A stretch of 40,886 bases of DNA from Nocardia lijiangensis NBRC 108240 (GTDB lineage: Bacteria; Actinomycetota; Actinomycetes; Mycobacteriales; Mycobacteriaceae): contig NZ_BDBP01000011.1 in the NCBI RefSeq assembly GCF_001613045.1, forward strand, positions 1 through 40,886. The letters are read 5' to 3'. Positions 32,827-40,886 of the stretch are shown here, in pieces; position 1 is the first letter of the stretch; each line of letters opens with the position of its first letter. The notes below the pieces were generated by a model, which had not been told where the DNA came from, ran no database searches, and saw only the letters and a program-made list of their open reading frames with translations. The position numbers and the translations under genes were made by a program.

Positions 32827-33754
32827 CCCATTGACCCTTGCTGCGCGCCCACCACGCGCGCAGCAAGCCTTCGGCGCCGACGCGAACACGCCGCCGGGTG
32901 CCAACGGTGGCGCGGTAGCCGAACACTTCGAAGCCGACGTCTTCGATGCGGTCGAGAATTTCGGAGTACAGCAGTAGCGCGGTCGCCACGCAGGGACGCG
33001 AGCGCGGTGCCAGCAGTTCGATGCCTCCACGCGCGAAGTCATATGTCTGCCTGGTGATCTCGTGCTGCGCGGCGAGTGCGCGGCGCACCCGAATATCCGC
33101 GCGGCCGTACCGGCGGCACCACACGAGCAGCTCCCGATCCACGCCGTGAACGGCCAGTTCGTCGGCGGGCAGATAGAGGCGGTTGCGGGCCAGGTCCTCA
33201 TCGATATCGCGCAGGAAGTTGGTGAGCTGGAACGCCCTGCCCAGCGCCGCCGCATACGGCGCCGCGTCTTGCTCGGAGGACGTCGTGCCCAGAATCGGTA
33301 ACAGCTGCAGACCGATCACTTCGGCCGATCCATAGATGTAGCGATTCAGGGCTGCGCGATCGGGATAGTCGGTGACCGACAGATCCATTCGCATCGACGC
33401 GAGAAAGGAGGCGAAGAGATCATCCGGTATGCGGTATCGGCCGGCGGTGTGCAGCACCGCGGCCAGCACCGGATCACCACCCGTGTCACCCACTGTGAAT
33501 TCCTCTGCCAGGCTGTCCAATCGAGACGCTCGCTCGGCGGTTCCGAGTTGTGGATCGAGATCGTCGAGAATGTCGTCCGCCCGACGGGCGAATCCGTAGA
33601 GCGCGTGAACGCCGGGTCGCTGGTCGGGAGCAAGCAACCGCGTGGCCAGAAAGAAGGTCTTGCCGTGCCGGGCGTTGAGCGCCCGGCAGTGTTCATACGA
33701 CCGTCGTAGCGATCGATCGGTGATACCTGCTGCATCGAGTTCGGTATGCGTCAT
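32804..33754 (-). CDS. crtB: phytoene/squalene synthase
   Basis: This 316-residue head-to-head prenyl synthase makes phytoene from two geranylgeranyl diphosphates, the first step of carotenoid synthesis. Two aspartate-rich motifs that bind Mg-diphosphate are present: RRADDILDD (about 58-66) and NFLRDIDEDLARNRLYLP (about 179-196). FFLATRLLAPDQRPGVHALY and GSAEVIGLQLLPIL also fit the family. The ATG at 33754 lacks a good ribosome binding site, and an upstream extension to 33850 is possible but not family-like. It follows the CarH-like gene on the same strand after 187 bases and shares a 20-bp upstream motif with it. Squalene or dehydrosqualene synthesis is less likely here. Confidence 0.9.
   Translation of the reverse strand: MTHTELDAAGITDRSLRRSYEHCRALNARHGKTFFLATRLLAPDQRPGVHALYGFARRADDILDDLDPQLGTAERASRLDSLAEEFTVGDTGGDPVLAAVLHTAGRYRIPDDLFASFLASMRMDLSVTDYPDRAALNRYIYGSAEVIGLQLLPILGTTSSEQDAAPYAAALGRAFQLTNFLRDIDEDLARNRLYLPADELAVHGVDRELLVWCRRYGRADIRVRRALAAQHEITRQTYDFARGGIELLAPRSRPCVATALLLYSEILDRIEDVGFEVFGYRATVGTRRRVRVGAEGLLRAWWARSKGQWVMRGGRR
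32837..32867 (+). terminator. terminator of the second Usp gene, inside crtB
   Basis: CTTGCTGCGCGC (32837-32848) and GCGCGCAGCAAG (32856-32867) form a perfect 12-bp stem with a 7-base loop, starting 10 bases after the Usp stop. It lies within the 3' coding end of crtB on the other strand. Confidence 0.75.
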
Positions 33755-33795
33755 CTCGGGTGTCCGATCAGAGCTGTCTCGCCCAGGATACATCG

Positions 33796-33815
33796 AACGA
33801 TGCATATTCGATTCA
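33796..33815 (+). promoter_or_regulatory. shared CarH-type box upstream of crtB
   Basis: AACGATGCATATTCGATTCA differs at only two bases from the reverse complement of 34819-34838, upstream of the CarH-like gene. It lies 42 bases before the crtB start. CATCG-AA-CGATG directly overlaps it. MerR-type regulators bind paired half-sites like these. Confidence 0.75.
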
Positions 33816-33941
33816 CAATGACGTAGTCTCGAAGCTGCGGGGACGGCCACAGCATGCTTCGCGAGCGCGTCCAGAGGGCAACATCACGGCGAGGGCGGAA
33901 GCCACACAACGCATTCCGCGATCGATCGCACGGCTACCCGG

Positions 33942-34814
33942 CTAACGGTGCGGTCGGTCGCGAGGTCCGGCGATCCGATCGACCGCGTCGGCCAGCGTGG
34001 TCACCGGACTCGCCACATCCGGCAGAATGACCGAGTCCCAGCCCGGCCCGCCGACGAACACTCGTGCGCCCGCAGCCGCGCAAGCGGATATCGCCGAGGT
34101 CAGCGCCGTGGACTCCTGCTGGGACCACAGCACCACATCGGGACGGCGATCGGTGCGCGCGAGGGCATCGGCGATGGCAGCCGCGGGCACGTCGGCGCCG
34201 AGCATCCAGGCGCTGACGCCGCGTTCGGCGAGCGCGGCCCGCAGCGTCTCCAGCGGTAGCGCGTGGGTCTCGCCGCCCGTGCACGCCAGTATCGCCGCCT
34301 GCGCGTTCGCGGGCACCGCCGGCGGAGTGTAGCGGTGCAGGACGACGGTGACCGACCAGGACAGCAGATGCTCGACGTCGACGCAGCCCTCGCCGGCCAG
34401 CTGCCGTGACACGATCGCGGCAAAAGCGGGGCGGCACAGCAGGTCCCACGTGTCGATGACCCCGTACGCATGCAGATGCGCGGTGAGCAGCGCCGACAAC
34501 GCCCGAGTGTCGAGCACGAAGGCGGCGGTGAGCAGCGGCTCCCAATGGCCGCGTGCGGGCGCGGCGTGCCGCCCGGTTACCGCGGCCGCCGCACCTGCCG
34601 GGCTGGCGCCCGAACGGATCAGGACGAGCATCTGCTCCAGTACCGCGATATCGGACTCGCTGTAGAGGCGATGCTTTCCGGGCTGGCGGGTAGGGCCGAT
34701 GTCATAGCGGCGGTTCCAACTGCGCAGCGTCGCGGTCGGGATGCCGAGGCGATCGGCTACCGCGCGCACCGTGTACCCGGCCGCGCCGGAAACGGACGCG
34801 GGACCGGCGGTCAT
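33942..34814 (-). CDS. CarH/LitR-like cobalamin-binding MerR regulator
   Basis: This 290-residue protein has a MerR helix-turn-helix (about 13-75: YTVRAVADRLGIPTATLRSW) and a B12-binding region (about 95-280). The helical part ends GEGCVDVEHLLSW, where the family's Glu-His pair is at 148-149. The Rossmann part opens AAILACTGGETHALPLETL, whose His184 fits the ExH cobalt ligand of CarH. The tryptophan that precedes Glu-His by ten residues in CarH and shields the adenosyl group is Gln138 here. The ATG at 34814 has no ribosome binding site, and the putative operator ends 4 bases before it, so the message is probably leaderless. It lies upstream of crtB and is the likely light- or B12-responsive controller of carotenoid synthesis. 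Confidence 0.85.
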   Translation of the reverse strand: MTAGPASVSGAAGYTVRAVADRLGIPTATLRSWNRRYDIGPTRQPGKHRLYSESDIAVLEQMLVLIRSGASPAGAAAAVTGRHAAPARGHWEPLLTAAFVLDTRALSALLTAHLHAYGVIDTWDLLCRPAFAAIVSRQLAGEGCVDVEHLLSWSVTVVLHRYTPPAVPANAQAAILACTGGETHALPLETLRAALAERGVSAWMLGADVPAAAIADALARTDRRPDVVLWSQQESTALTSAISACAAAGARVFVGGPGWDSVILPDVASPVTTLADAVDRIAGPRDRPHR

Positions 34815-34818
34815 GGCT

Positions 34819-34838
34819 TGAATCGTTTATGCATCGTT
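34819..34838 (-). promoter_or_regulatory. shared CarH-type box upstream of the MerR gene
   Basis: On the minus strand this reads AACGATGCATAAACGATTCA, matching the crtB box at 18 of 20 bases but in the opposite orientation relative to its gene. It covers the expected -10 region of a leaderless message, so binding here would block transcription. Confidence 0.75.
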
Positions 34839-34990
34839 TCATGGTAGCGTGGCGGTAGGGAAAGCGAACAAGGCCAGGCGCGTTGCGCCCCAGTGACTCG
34901 ACTCGAAGTCGGTTGATCGCCGCATGCGCGCAGACGCGAGGAGAAGGAAACGACAGGAGATGCGGCGACCGGCCGCCCCGAGGAGAAGTG

Positions 34991-35665
34991 GTGAACGACA
35001 TGAAGGACACGAAAGCCGTACTGGCGACAATTCTGCTGACTGCCTCGTTCGCCGCCGCCGCGGCCTGCACGAACGAGGAAACGGATTCCGCACCGACCAC
35101 ACAGCCGGCCGCCACGCCGATGCAGACGACGGCAGCGCCGGGCACAACCTCACCGAGCGGCGATCCCGCCGCCGGACTGGTCGGACCGGGTTGCCAGTCC
35201 TACGCCGACCAAGTGCCGACCGGGCCCGGTTCCATCGCCGGCATGGCCCAAGAACCGGTCGCCGTGGCGGCATCCAACAATCCGTTGCTGACCACACTGA
35301 CGGCCGCTGTATCCGGGCAGTTGAACCCGCAGGTGAACCTCGTCGGCACCCTCGACTCCGGGGAGTTCACGATCTTCGCGCCCGTCGACGAGGCATTCGC
35401 CGCGGTGGATCCGGCCGCGATCGAATCATTGAAGACCGACGCCCAGGCGCTGACCACCGTGCTGACCTACCACGCAGTACCTGGCCGGCTTTCCCCCGAC
35501 CAAATCGCCGGAACCCACAAGACCGTGCAGGGCTCCGAAGTCACCGTGACCCGATCCGGCGACGACATCCAGGTCTCCGACGCCGAAGTGATCTGCGGCG
35601 GGGTCCAGACCACGAACGCGACGGTGTATCTGATCGACGCGGTTCTGATGCCCCCGATGAGCTGA
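34991..35665 (+). CDS. fasciclin-domain lipoprotein (MPT83/MPT70-like)
   Basis: This 224-residue surface lipoprotein starts at the GTG at 34991, which has AGGAG 5 bases upstream; an ATG at 35000 is also possible. The signal ends with the lipobox AAAAC at about residue 24, followed by a Thr/Pro-rich linker. A single FAS1 domain occupies about 85-224: [51 protein letters not shown] and [18 protein letters not shown]83 in M. tuberculosis has the same build. Two cysteines (GPGCQSYAD and EVICGG) probably form a disulfide, as in MPT83. It is divergent from the CarH-like gene across 176 bases. SigK control, known for MPT83, cannot be judged here. Confidence 0.9.
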   Translation: MNDMKDTKAVLATILLTASFAAAAACTNEETDSAPTTQPAATPMQTTAAPGTTSPSGDPAAGLVGPGCQSYADQVPTGPGSIAGMAQEPVAVAASNNPLLTTLTAAVSGQLNPQVNLVGTLDSGEFTIFAPVDEAFAAVDPAAIESLKTDAQALTTVLTYHAVPGRLSPDQIAGTHKTVQGSEVTVTRSGDDIQVSDAEVICGGVQTTNATVYLIDAVLMPPMS

Positions 35666-35932
35666 ACGCGCACCGAACGCGATCGGGCTGCGCCGGAACC
35701 CATTACCGTCGACAGCGCCACCCCAGGTTGTAATTTAGCATTAACTTTCCCTCCCCGATATCGGGAGGTACTCCTTTAGTTCGTGCATCGGATGCAAAAG
35801 ATACTCCATAATGGCCAGTAACTTACGACTGCCTTCCTGGCTTCCCGCCTGCCAGAATTTCGGCTGGGCGTGATCACATGCGCCCGACACATCTCGGCAA
35901 CCAGACCGAGAATCGCCGGAAGGGCAGGGCCG
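35666..35932. promoter_or_regulatory. fadE5 upstream region with short palindromes
   Basis: This 267-base AT-richer gap holds the perfect palindrome CCCGATATCGGG (35754-35765) and the imperfect dyad GTAATTTAGCATTAAC (about 35730-35745). Either could serve a lipid-metabolism regulator. No gene is seen. Confidence 0.4.
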
Positions 35933-37768
35933 ATGGGGCACTACAAGAGCAATGTCAGGGACCTGGAGTTCAACCTGTTCGAGGTACTCGGCCTCGAGGA
36001 GATCTTGCGAACCGGAGCATTCGGCGACCTGGACGGCGAGACCGCGCGGACGATGCTGACCGAAGCCGCGCGGCTGGCCGAGGGACCGGTCGCCGATTCT
36101 TTCGCCGAGACCGACCGCAATCCACCGGTCTTCGATCCGGCGACGCATTCGGTGCGACTGCCCGACGCGTTCAAGCGGTCGGTGCGCGCATGGTACGACG
36201 GCGAGTGGTGGCGCGTCGGCAAAGCCGAGGTGGTCGGCGGCGTTCCCGCACCGCGGATGCTGGATTGGGCTATCAGCGAATTCGTCCTCGGAGCGCAGCC
36301 GGCCGCGTTCATGTACGCGGGCGGACCTGGCATGGCCGACATCATCAATGGCATCGGCACCGAAGAGCAACGCCATTGGGCCGCGCTGGCGGTACAACGA
36401 CAATGGGGCGCCACCATGGTGCTGACAGAACCCGACGCCGGTTCCGATGTGGGCGCGGGCCGCACCAAGGCGGTCAAGCAGGAGGACGGATCCTGGCACA
36501 TCGAGGGTGTCAAGCGCTTCATCACCTCCGCCGACTCCGACGACCTATTCGAGAACATCCTCCACCAGGTGCTGGCACGGCCCGAAGGCGCCGATCCCGG
36601 CACCAAGGGGCTGAGCCTGTTCATCGTGCCGAAGTACCTCTTCGACTTCCGGACAGGCGAACCCGGTGAACGCAACGGCGTGTTCGTCACCAACGTCGAG
36701 CACAAGATGGGCCTGAAAGCTTCTGCCACTTGCGAGTTGACCTTCGGCGGTCACGGCATCCCGGCGAAGGGCTGGCTGGTCGGCGAGGTGCACAACGGCA
36801 TCGCGCAGATGTTCGACGTCATCGAACAAGCCCGGATGATGGTCGGCACCAAGGCCATCGCGACCCTGTCGACCGGATACCTCAATGCGCTGGAATACGC
36901 CAAGCAGCGCGTACAGGGCAGCGACCTCACCACGATCGCGACCAAATCCGCCCCGCGGGTGACTATCACCCACCATCCCGACGTGCGGCGCTCACTGATG
37001 ATGCAGAAGGCCTACGCCGAGGGCCTGCGCTCGATCTACCTGTACACCGCCGCACACCAGGATCCCGTTGTCGCCCAACATGTCTCCGGTGCAGACGCCG
37101 AACTCGCCGCGCGGGTCAACGATCTGCTGCTGCCGATCGTCAAGGGTGTCGGTTCCGAGCGGGCCTACCAGTACCTGACCGAGTCGCTGCAGACCTTCGG
37201 TGGTTCGGGCTTCCTGCAGGACTACCCGGTCGAGCAGTACATCCGCGACGCCAAGATCGACTCGCTGTACGAGGGCACCACCGCCATCCAGGCGCAGGAC
37301 TTCTTCTTCCGCAAGATCGCCCGCGACCGCGGCGTGGCACTGGCCCACGTCGCCGGAAAGGTCAGGGAAGCAGCCGAATCCACCGTAGGCAACGACCGCT
37401 TGAAGGCCGAGAAGATCCTGCTCGCCACCGCCTTGGAGGACGTGCAGGACATGGCGGGCCGGCTCACCCAGCACCTGCTCGACGCGCAGGAGAACCCCAC
37501 CGAGCTGTACAAGATCGGCCTGGAGTCGGTGCGTTTCCTCCTCGCCGTCGGCGACCTGCTGGTCGGATGGCGTCTGCTGGTCGCCGCCGAGATCGCCGTC
37601 ACGGTACTGGATTCCAGCGATGGCGGCGCCGACCGCGCCTTCTACGAAGGCAAGATCGCGGTCGCCTCGTTCTTCGCCAAGACCGTGCTGCCGCGACTGA
37701 GCGCCGATTGGGCTGTCATGTCCGAGATCGACACCTCGATCATGGAACTCGACGAAGCCGCCTTCTAG
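35933..37768 (+). CDS. fadE5: FadE5-type acyl-CoA dehydrogenase
   Basis: This flavin dehydrogenase has 611 residues, the same length as mycobacterial FadE5, and its start [19 protein letters not shown] matches that protein closely. It performs the first step of beta-oxidation on acyl-CoAs of broad chain length and passes electrons to ETF. The FAD/substrate block [15 protein letters not shown], the [20 protein letters not shown] helix, [18 protein letters not shown] and [20 protein letters not shown] are all present. The Glu in YEGT is the expected catalytic base. The C-terminal about 130 residues form the extra helical domain of this subgroup. The ATG at 35933 has GCAGGG upstream. EtfD, which takes the electrons onwards, begins 2.4 kb downstream. 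Confidence 0.95.
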   Translation: MGHYKSNVRDLEFNLFEVLGLEEILRTGAFGDLDGETARTMLTEAARLAEGPVADSFAETDRNPPVFDPATHSVRLPDAFKRSVRAWYDGEWWRVGKAEVVGGVPAPRMLDWAISEFVLGAQPAAFMYAGGPGMADIINGIGTEEQRHWAALAVQRQWGATMVLTEPDAGSDVGAGRTKAVKQEDGSWHIEGVKRFITSADSDDLFENILHQVLARPEGADPGTKGLSLFIVPKYLFDFRTGEPGERNGVFVTNVEHKMGLKASATCELTFGGHGIPAKGWLVGEVHNGIAQMFDVIEQARMMVGTKAIATLSTGYLNALEYAKQRVQGSDLTTIATKSAPRVTITHHPDVRRSLMMQKAYAEGLRSIYLYTAAHQDPVVAQHVSGADAELAARVNDLLLPIVKGVGSERAYQYLTESLQTFGGSGFLQDYPVEQYIRDAKIDSLYEGTTAIQAQDFFFRKIARDRGVALAHVAGKVREAAESTVGNDRLKAEKILLATALEDVQDMAGRLTQHLLDAQENPTELYKIGLESVRFLLAVGDLLVGWRLLVAAEIAVTVLDSSDGGADRAFYEGKIAVASFFAKTVLPRLSADWAVMSEIDTSIMELDEAAF

Positions 37769-37781
37769 GCGTCGCACGCCC

Positions 37782-37830
37782 GGCGGGCCCGGCCGATCTC
37801 ATCGGGCTCCCCTACGTCGACCGGCCCGCC
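37782..37830 (+). terminator. possible fadE5 terminator
   Basis: GGCGGGCC (37782-37789) pairs with GGCCCGCC (37823-37830), and bulged pairing continues inwards. The structure starts 13 bases after the fadE5 stop. The long interior makes the call tentative. Confidence 0.45.
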
Positions 37831-38260
37831 GCAACTCACGTCCGCACATCGAGCCGGGGTGGCGACCGGAAACGTAATCGAACACCGCGATCAGCCAACC
37901 TTGGGGATCGAAGGTGAACTGCAGCGCCGGTGTGGGCACGATCGGCGGCAATCGGGCGGCCGTTTCGAATTCGGTTCGATACATCGCGGCGGAAGTGTCA
38001 TCGGTTTTCACCGATGCCGTGAAGTCGGTGCCAACCGACCGCGGCGCACGACTCGGCGAATGCCCGCAACAACGTGATTGGGACGTCATTGTCGAAGAGC
38101 GCGACTGTACGAGCGACATGGACGGCGAGCCGCGCAGCCAGGAGCTGCATCTGGAGTTCGATTGGCTCCCAACAGAACAGCTCCGAGCCGCAGACCTGCG
38201 CCCGAGCGCAGTCAAGGACATCATCGCCACAGGCGCGCGCTCGGCGTGGTACGGCCTCGG
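37831..38260. other. degenerate coding stretch
   Basis: No intact gene is supported. On the plus strand 38071-38264 reads like the C-terminal end of a Nudix-type hydrolase (SQELHLEFDWLPTEQLRAAD, then LRPSAVKDIIATGARSAWYG), but no Nudix box precedes it. On the minus strand 37840-38025 also has a protein-like segment (PALQFTFDPQGWLIAVFDYV). The two overlap regions of poor frame, so this is probably decayed DNA. The plus-strand fragment ends inside the kinase stop codon region. Confidence 0.4.
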
Positions 38261-39847
38261 CTAGCGGATGGGCACGATCACGCCGGAGGTCGTCGGACCG
38301 CCGTGCAGCTCCAGGTGGCTCGGAACGTCCTGGTTCTTGTCGTTCTTCTTGTCGTTCTTTTTGTCTTTGCCCGGAAGGTCGAAGGCCAGCTTGACCGTGC
38401 CGGTGCGGCCGGGATCGAGCGCGATCGGTTCGGCGCCGGAAGGGTTGAGTCCGGCGGTGGCGGCGACCTCGGGTGCGACCGAGCGGCCACCGGCGGTGAC
38501 CAGGCGCTGATCGGCGACGGTGAAAGCCTGCTGGTAATCGGACACATTGGTGACCGTCAGCGTCACGATGGTGTACGGACCGCCCGCGGTCGCCGAGCCG
38601 GTGATGGGCACGCCGGAAACCGTGTCGGTCACGGTGAACGCGAAATTCCCGTCGCGCACGGTGCCTGCCGGGTCGGGGGGCGGTGCCTCGGCCGGAGAGG
38701 GAAGCGGAGCGGTCGTCGCCGGAGCGGCGGCTTCGGGGGTCGTCGTATTCGGACCCGGGCCGGACCCGATGTCGATGCCGCCTGCCAGCAGCCACAGTGC
38801 CACCGCGACGACGGCGGCTGCCCCGGCGGCCAAGGCTATCCACCTGTTCATCGAAGGGCTTCGCCGTCGATAGGGATGTGATGCGGGCGGGAATGGCGGG
38901 GACCCGCGTTTCTCGGTCGTCGCCACTTCCTCGATGGCTGTCGGGCCTGCGGCTGTCATGACGCGAGTCGCGGGGCGCGAATTCGACGCGGCCTGGTGCA
39001 GAACCGGTGAGGGTGGTCGCGCCGGCGCAGGCAGGCCGAGGGCCTCGCGCGCCGCGGCGGCGAATTCCCCCGCACTGGCGTAGCGGTCGCGCGGATCCTT
39101 GGCCATACCGCGGGCGATCACGGCGTCGAGTGCGGCGGGAACACCAGCGGCGGCATGCGAGGCATGCGGTGGTGCGGAGATCATGTGCGCGCGCATCTGC
39201 TGGGCCGGATCGCCGTTACCGTAGGGCAGGCGTCCGGTGAGGGTTTCGTAGAGCACGCAGGCCAGCGAATAAATATCGGAGCGGGCGTCGAGCGTACCGT
39301 CGAACCGTTCCGGCGCCATGTACTGCAACGTGCCAACGACCTGGCCGGTGGCGGTGATCGCGGTGCCGTCGGCGCCCCGGGCGATACCGAAGTCGATCAG
39401 GTACACGAAACCGCTGGTGTGCTCGAGGATGTTGGCCGGCTTCACATCCCGATGAACGAGCCCGGCAGCGTGCGCAGCATCCAGTGCCTCGGCGGCCTGG
39501 GCGATGACCTCGACGGCCCGATCCGGTGCCAGCGCGCCCGACCGCAACCGCGTGGCCAGATCGACGCCCTCGATATAGGCCATCTCCAGGAACAGGTGCC
39601 CCTCGACCGCACCGAAGTTGTGAATGGGCACGATGTGCGGGTTGCGCAACTCGACTCCCAGCCGTGCCTCTCGCTCGAAGCGACGCTGAAAGGCCGGATC
39701 CGCCGAATACGTCGTCGACAACACTTTCAGTGCCACGGCGCCGCCGCCGCGGTCGCGCGCCAACCACACCTCGCCCATACCGCCACGCCCCAGCAACCGT
39801 TCGAGGTGGTAGTTCCCGAACGAGCTGCCGCCGCGCTGCCCGGACAT
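38261..39847 (-). CDS. transmembrane Ser/Thr protein kinase with extracellular DUF4352-like domain
   Basis: This 528-residue PknB-type kinase has its catalytic domain at about 13-270: GRGGMGEVWLA glycine loop, Lys41, HRDVKPAN (132-139), DFG (152-154) and APE (178-180). A Pro-rich juxtamembrane segment leads to one transmembrane helix at about 334-356 (WIALAAGAAAVVAVALWLLA). The outside part has a Thr/Pro linker and a beta-rich domain at about 396-500 (FAFTVTDTVSG, TIVTLTVTNVSD, QAFTVADQRLV), which resembles DUF4352 (Ig-like), instead of PASTA repeats. It is followed by a Lys/Asn/Asp-rich stretch (KDKKNDKKNDKNQD) that may bind wall polymers or ions. The ATG at 39847 lacks a strong ribosome binding site. 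The ligand and substrates are unknown. Confidence 0.93.
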   Translation of the reverse strand: MSGQRGGSSFGNYHLERLLGRGGMGEVWLARDRGGGAVALKVLSTTYSADPAFQRRFEREARLGVELRNPHIVPIHNFGAVEGHLFLEMAYIEGVDLATRLRSGALAPDRAVEVIAQAAEALDAAHAAGLVHRDVKPANILEHTSGFVYLIDFGIARGADGTAITATGQVVGTLQYMAPERFDGTLDARSDIYSLACVLYETLTGRLPYGNGDPAQQMRAHMISAPPHASHAAAGVPAALDAVIARGMAKDPRDRYASAGEFAAAAREALGLPAPARPPSPVLHQAASNSRPATRVMTAAGPTAIEEVATTEKRGSPPFPPASHPYRRRSPSMNRWIALAAGAAAVVAVALWLLAGGIDIGSGPGPNTTTPEAAAPATTAPLPSPAEAPPPDPAGTVRDGNFAFTVTDTVSGVPITGSATAGGPYTIVTLTVTNVSDYQQAFTVADQRLVTAGGRSVAPEVAATAGLNPSGAEPIALDPGRTGTVKLAFDLPGKDKKNDKKNDKNQDVPSHLELHGGPTTSGVIVPIR

Positions 39848-40166
39848 ACCCCGACCATATCGGAACACACCGACGCACGACCGCGGCAGAGCGCCTAGGC
39901 GATGGGTTCCCACCCCGACCAAGGGCGGGGCCGAACCGACCGCGGAGGCAATCGATCGCCGTGAACCAGCCGCAATCCTCCAGCAAGTCCGCCAAGCATC
40001 AACCGCCACAACAAAACTGACCAATGCTCTCCCCGAGAAGGTGACCCGGAGCGGGACTTTCGCCCCTGTCGATTCGATGATACTTTGACATCATATACAT
40101 AAGTTACCCACCAGTAACATGCCTGTTGTTGCTGGTCAGTGACTTCTCGGGACGGGGGACTGCACC
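39848..40166. promoter_or_regulatory. etfD upstream region with a GTTAC-N6-GTAAC palindrome
   Basis: This gap contains a TTGACA element (40085-40090) and the perfect inverted repeat GTTAC-N6-GTAAC (40103-40107, 40114-40118) in an AT-rich stretch, 49 bases before the etfD start. A TetR- or GntR-type lipid regulator could bind there. I see no gene in the region. Confidence 0.5.
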
Positions 40167-40886
40167 ATGAGCACTGCGACGATCGCACTCGGGATCATCG
40201 GCACCACCATCACCTTGCTCTGCTGGGGAGTGCTCTTTGCCGGGGTATCCCGGATGATTCGCGTCTTCCGCACAGGCCAGCCCGACCGGTCACGGCTACG
40301 CCCTGTCCTGCCGCGGGTGAAGACCGTCGGCGTCGAGGTCGTCGCGCACACACGGATGAACAAGTTCCGGACCGTCGGTTGGGCGCATTGGCTGGTGATG
40401 GCCGGGTTCCTGCTCGGCATGGTCTTCTACTTCGAGTCCTACGGTCAGACCTTCGATCCCGAGTTCGGCTGGCCGGTTGTCGGCGATACCTTCGCCTACC
40501 ACTTGCTGGAGGAGGTCCTCAGCCTCGCCACCATCATCGGAATCGTGGTGCTGATTGTCATCCGGCAGCTGAATCACCCGCGGCGTCCCGAGCGTCTGTC
40601 CCGGTTCGGAGGGTCCAATTTTCTTGCCGCGTATCTCATCGAGATGATCGTGCTCACCCACGGTCTCGGTGATGTCCTGGTCAAGGCCGGCAAGATCGCC
40701 ACCTACGGTGGTGGGCACGTATCGACCGACCCGTTCACCATGCAGGTCGCTCGATTGCTGCCGGCCAGCCCGCTGATGATCTCGGTCTTCGCGTTCGTCA
40801 AGATGCTCGCGGGCGCGGCGTTCCTGTATCTCATCGGCCGCAAGCTCACGTGGGGCGTGGCGTGGCACCGGATTTCGGCCTTCTTC
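40167..40886 (+). CDS. etfD: EtfD-type membrane Fe-S oxidoreductase, N-terminal part
   Basis: The frame from the ATG at 40167, with GGGGGA upstream, stays open for 240 codons to the window edge. The gene product in full would be far larger, with C-terminal cysteine-rich (CCG) Fe-S domains outside the window. The visible part has five hydrophobic segments: about 4-27 (IALGIIGTTITLLCWGVLFA), 73-92 (WAHWLVMAGFLLGMVFYFES), 112-133, 150-170 and 195-215, with His residues that fit a NarI-like heme b domain. It matches mycobacterial EtfD (Rv0338c type), which moves electrons from ETF into the quinone pool during fatty-acid oxidation. Its position near fadE5 supports this. Only the N-terminal domain is seen, so related heterodisulfide-reductase-like proteins remain possible. 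Confidence 0.85.
   Translation, partial: MSTATIALGIIGTTITLLCWGVLFAGVSRMIRVFRTGQPDRSRLRPVLPRVKTVGVEVVAHTRMNKFRTVGWAHWLVMAGFLLGMVFYFESYGQTFDPEFGWPVVGDTFAYHLLEEVLSLATIIGIVVLIVIRQLNHPRRPERLSRFGGSNFLAAYLIEMIVLTHGLGDVLVKAGKIATYGGGHVSTDPFTMQVARLLPASPLMISVFAFVKMLAGAAFLYLIGRKLTWGVAWHRISAFF

Noticed and set aside
1..40886. CRISPR arrays, tRNA or rRNA genes.
   Set aside because: No regularly spaced short repeats, no cloverleaf-like sequence and no rRNA signature were noticed on either strand. I could not run a covariance-model search, so an unusual tRNA cannot be fully ruled out.

Overview
The window is high-GC DNA that fits a mycolic-acid actinomycete, most likely Nocardia or a close relative. The signs are many GTG and TTG starts, several probable leaderless genes, two F420-type flavin/deazaflavin oxidoreductases, a FadE5-type acyl-CoA dehydrogenase with an EtfD-type membrane oxidoreductase nearby, an MPT83-like fasciclin lipoprotein, a PknB-type Ser/Thr kinase, and paired universal stress proteins.

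Layout. (1) 0.2-2.4 kb: a secreted copper chaperone (PCuAC) overlaps a Tat-exported DyP peroxidase. A strong hairpin separates them from a convergent small membrane protein. (2) 2.5-5.6 kb: a scarred accessory island holds an integrase cut off at the start of its catalytic domain, a helix-turn-helix recombinase remnant, the C-terminal stub of a TetR gene, and a 33-bp perfect inverted repeat that brackets a GlxA/AraC regulator and a divergent dienelactone-hydrolase-like gene. (3) 5.7-7.2 kb: a secreted alpha/beta-hydrolase peptidase. (4) 7.3-13.5 kb: ethanolamine use. The operon is permease-eutB-eutC on the minus strand, with a divergent second APC permease and an IclR regulator. (5) 13.5-16.3 kb: dormancy/redox-type genes, with a Ddn-like protein, a broken Acg-like nitroreductase and a universal stress protein. 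(6) 16.7-22.2 kb: one 1836-residue acyl-CoA carboxylase polypeptide with biotin carboxylase, biotin carrier, a long central region and carboxyltransferase. (7) 22.3-25.2 kb: small redox and membrane genes, twin palindromic operators and a frameshifted hydrolase. (8) 25.2-28.2 kb: a TetR gene facing a two-gene operon (PF10118-like di-iron protein plus an unrecognised polytopic membrane protein) across a clear operator. (9) 28.3-30.4 kb: an MFS exporter and a divergent ArsR-rhodanese fusion with overlapping palindromes between them. (10) 30.5-33.8 kb: a MocR aminotransferase stub, an SDR, a second universal stress protein and phytoene synthase. (11) 33.9-35.7 kb: a CarH/LitR-like cobalamin MerR regulator and a divergent fasciclin lipoprotein. 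(12) 35.9-40.9 kb: fadE5, a degraded stretch, a transmembrane Ser/Thr kinase, and the start of etfD, which runs off the window.

How the genes relate. The eut genes form a coherent import and cleavage pathway with no microcompartment genes. FadE5 and EtfD belong to the same electron route in fatty-acid beta-oxidation. The two Usp genes share a conserved upstream site at exactly the same distance from their starts, so they probably answer to one regulator. The CarH-like gene and phytoene synthase share a 20-bp upstream motif, which points to light-controlled carotenoid synthesis. The best candidates for something little described are the 1836-residue carboxylase, the TetR-controlled di-iron/membrane gene pair, the inverted-repeat-bounded cassette, and the CarH-like protein that lacks the usual adenosyl-capping tryptophan. 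I saw no CRISPR array, tRNA, rRNA or complete insertion sequence.
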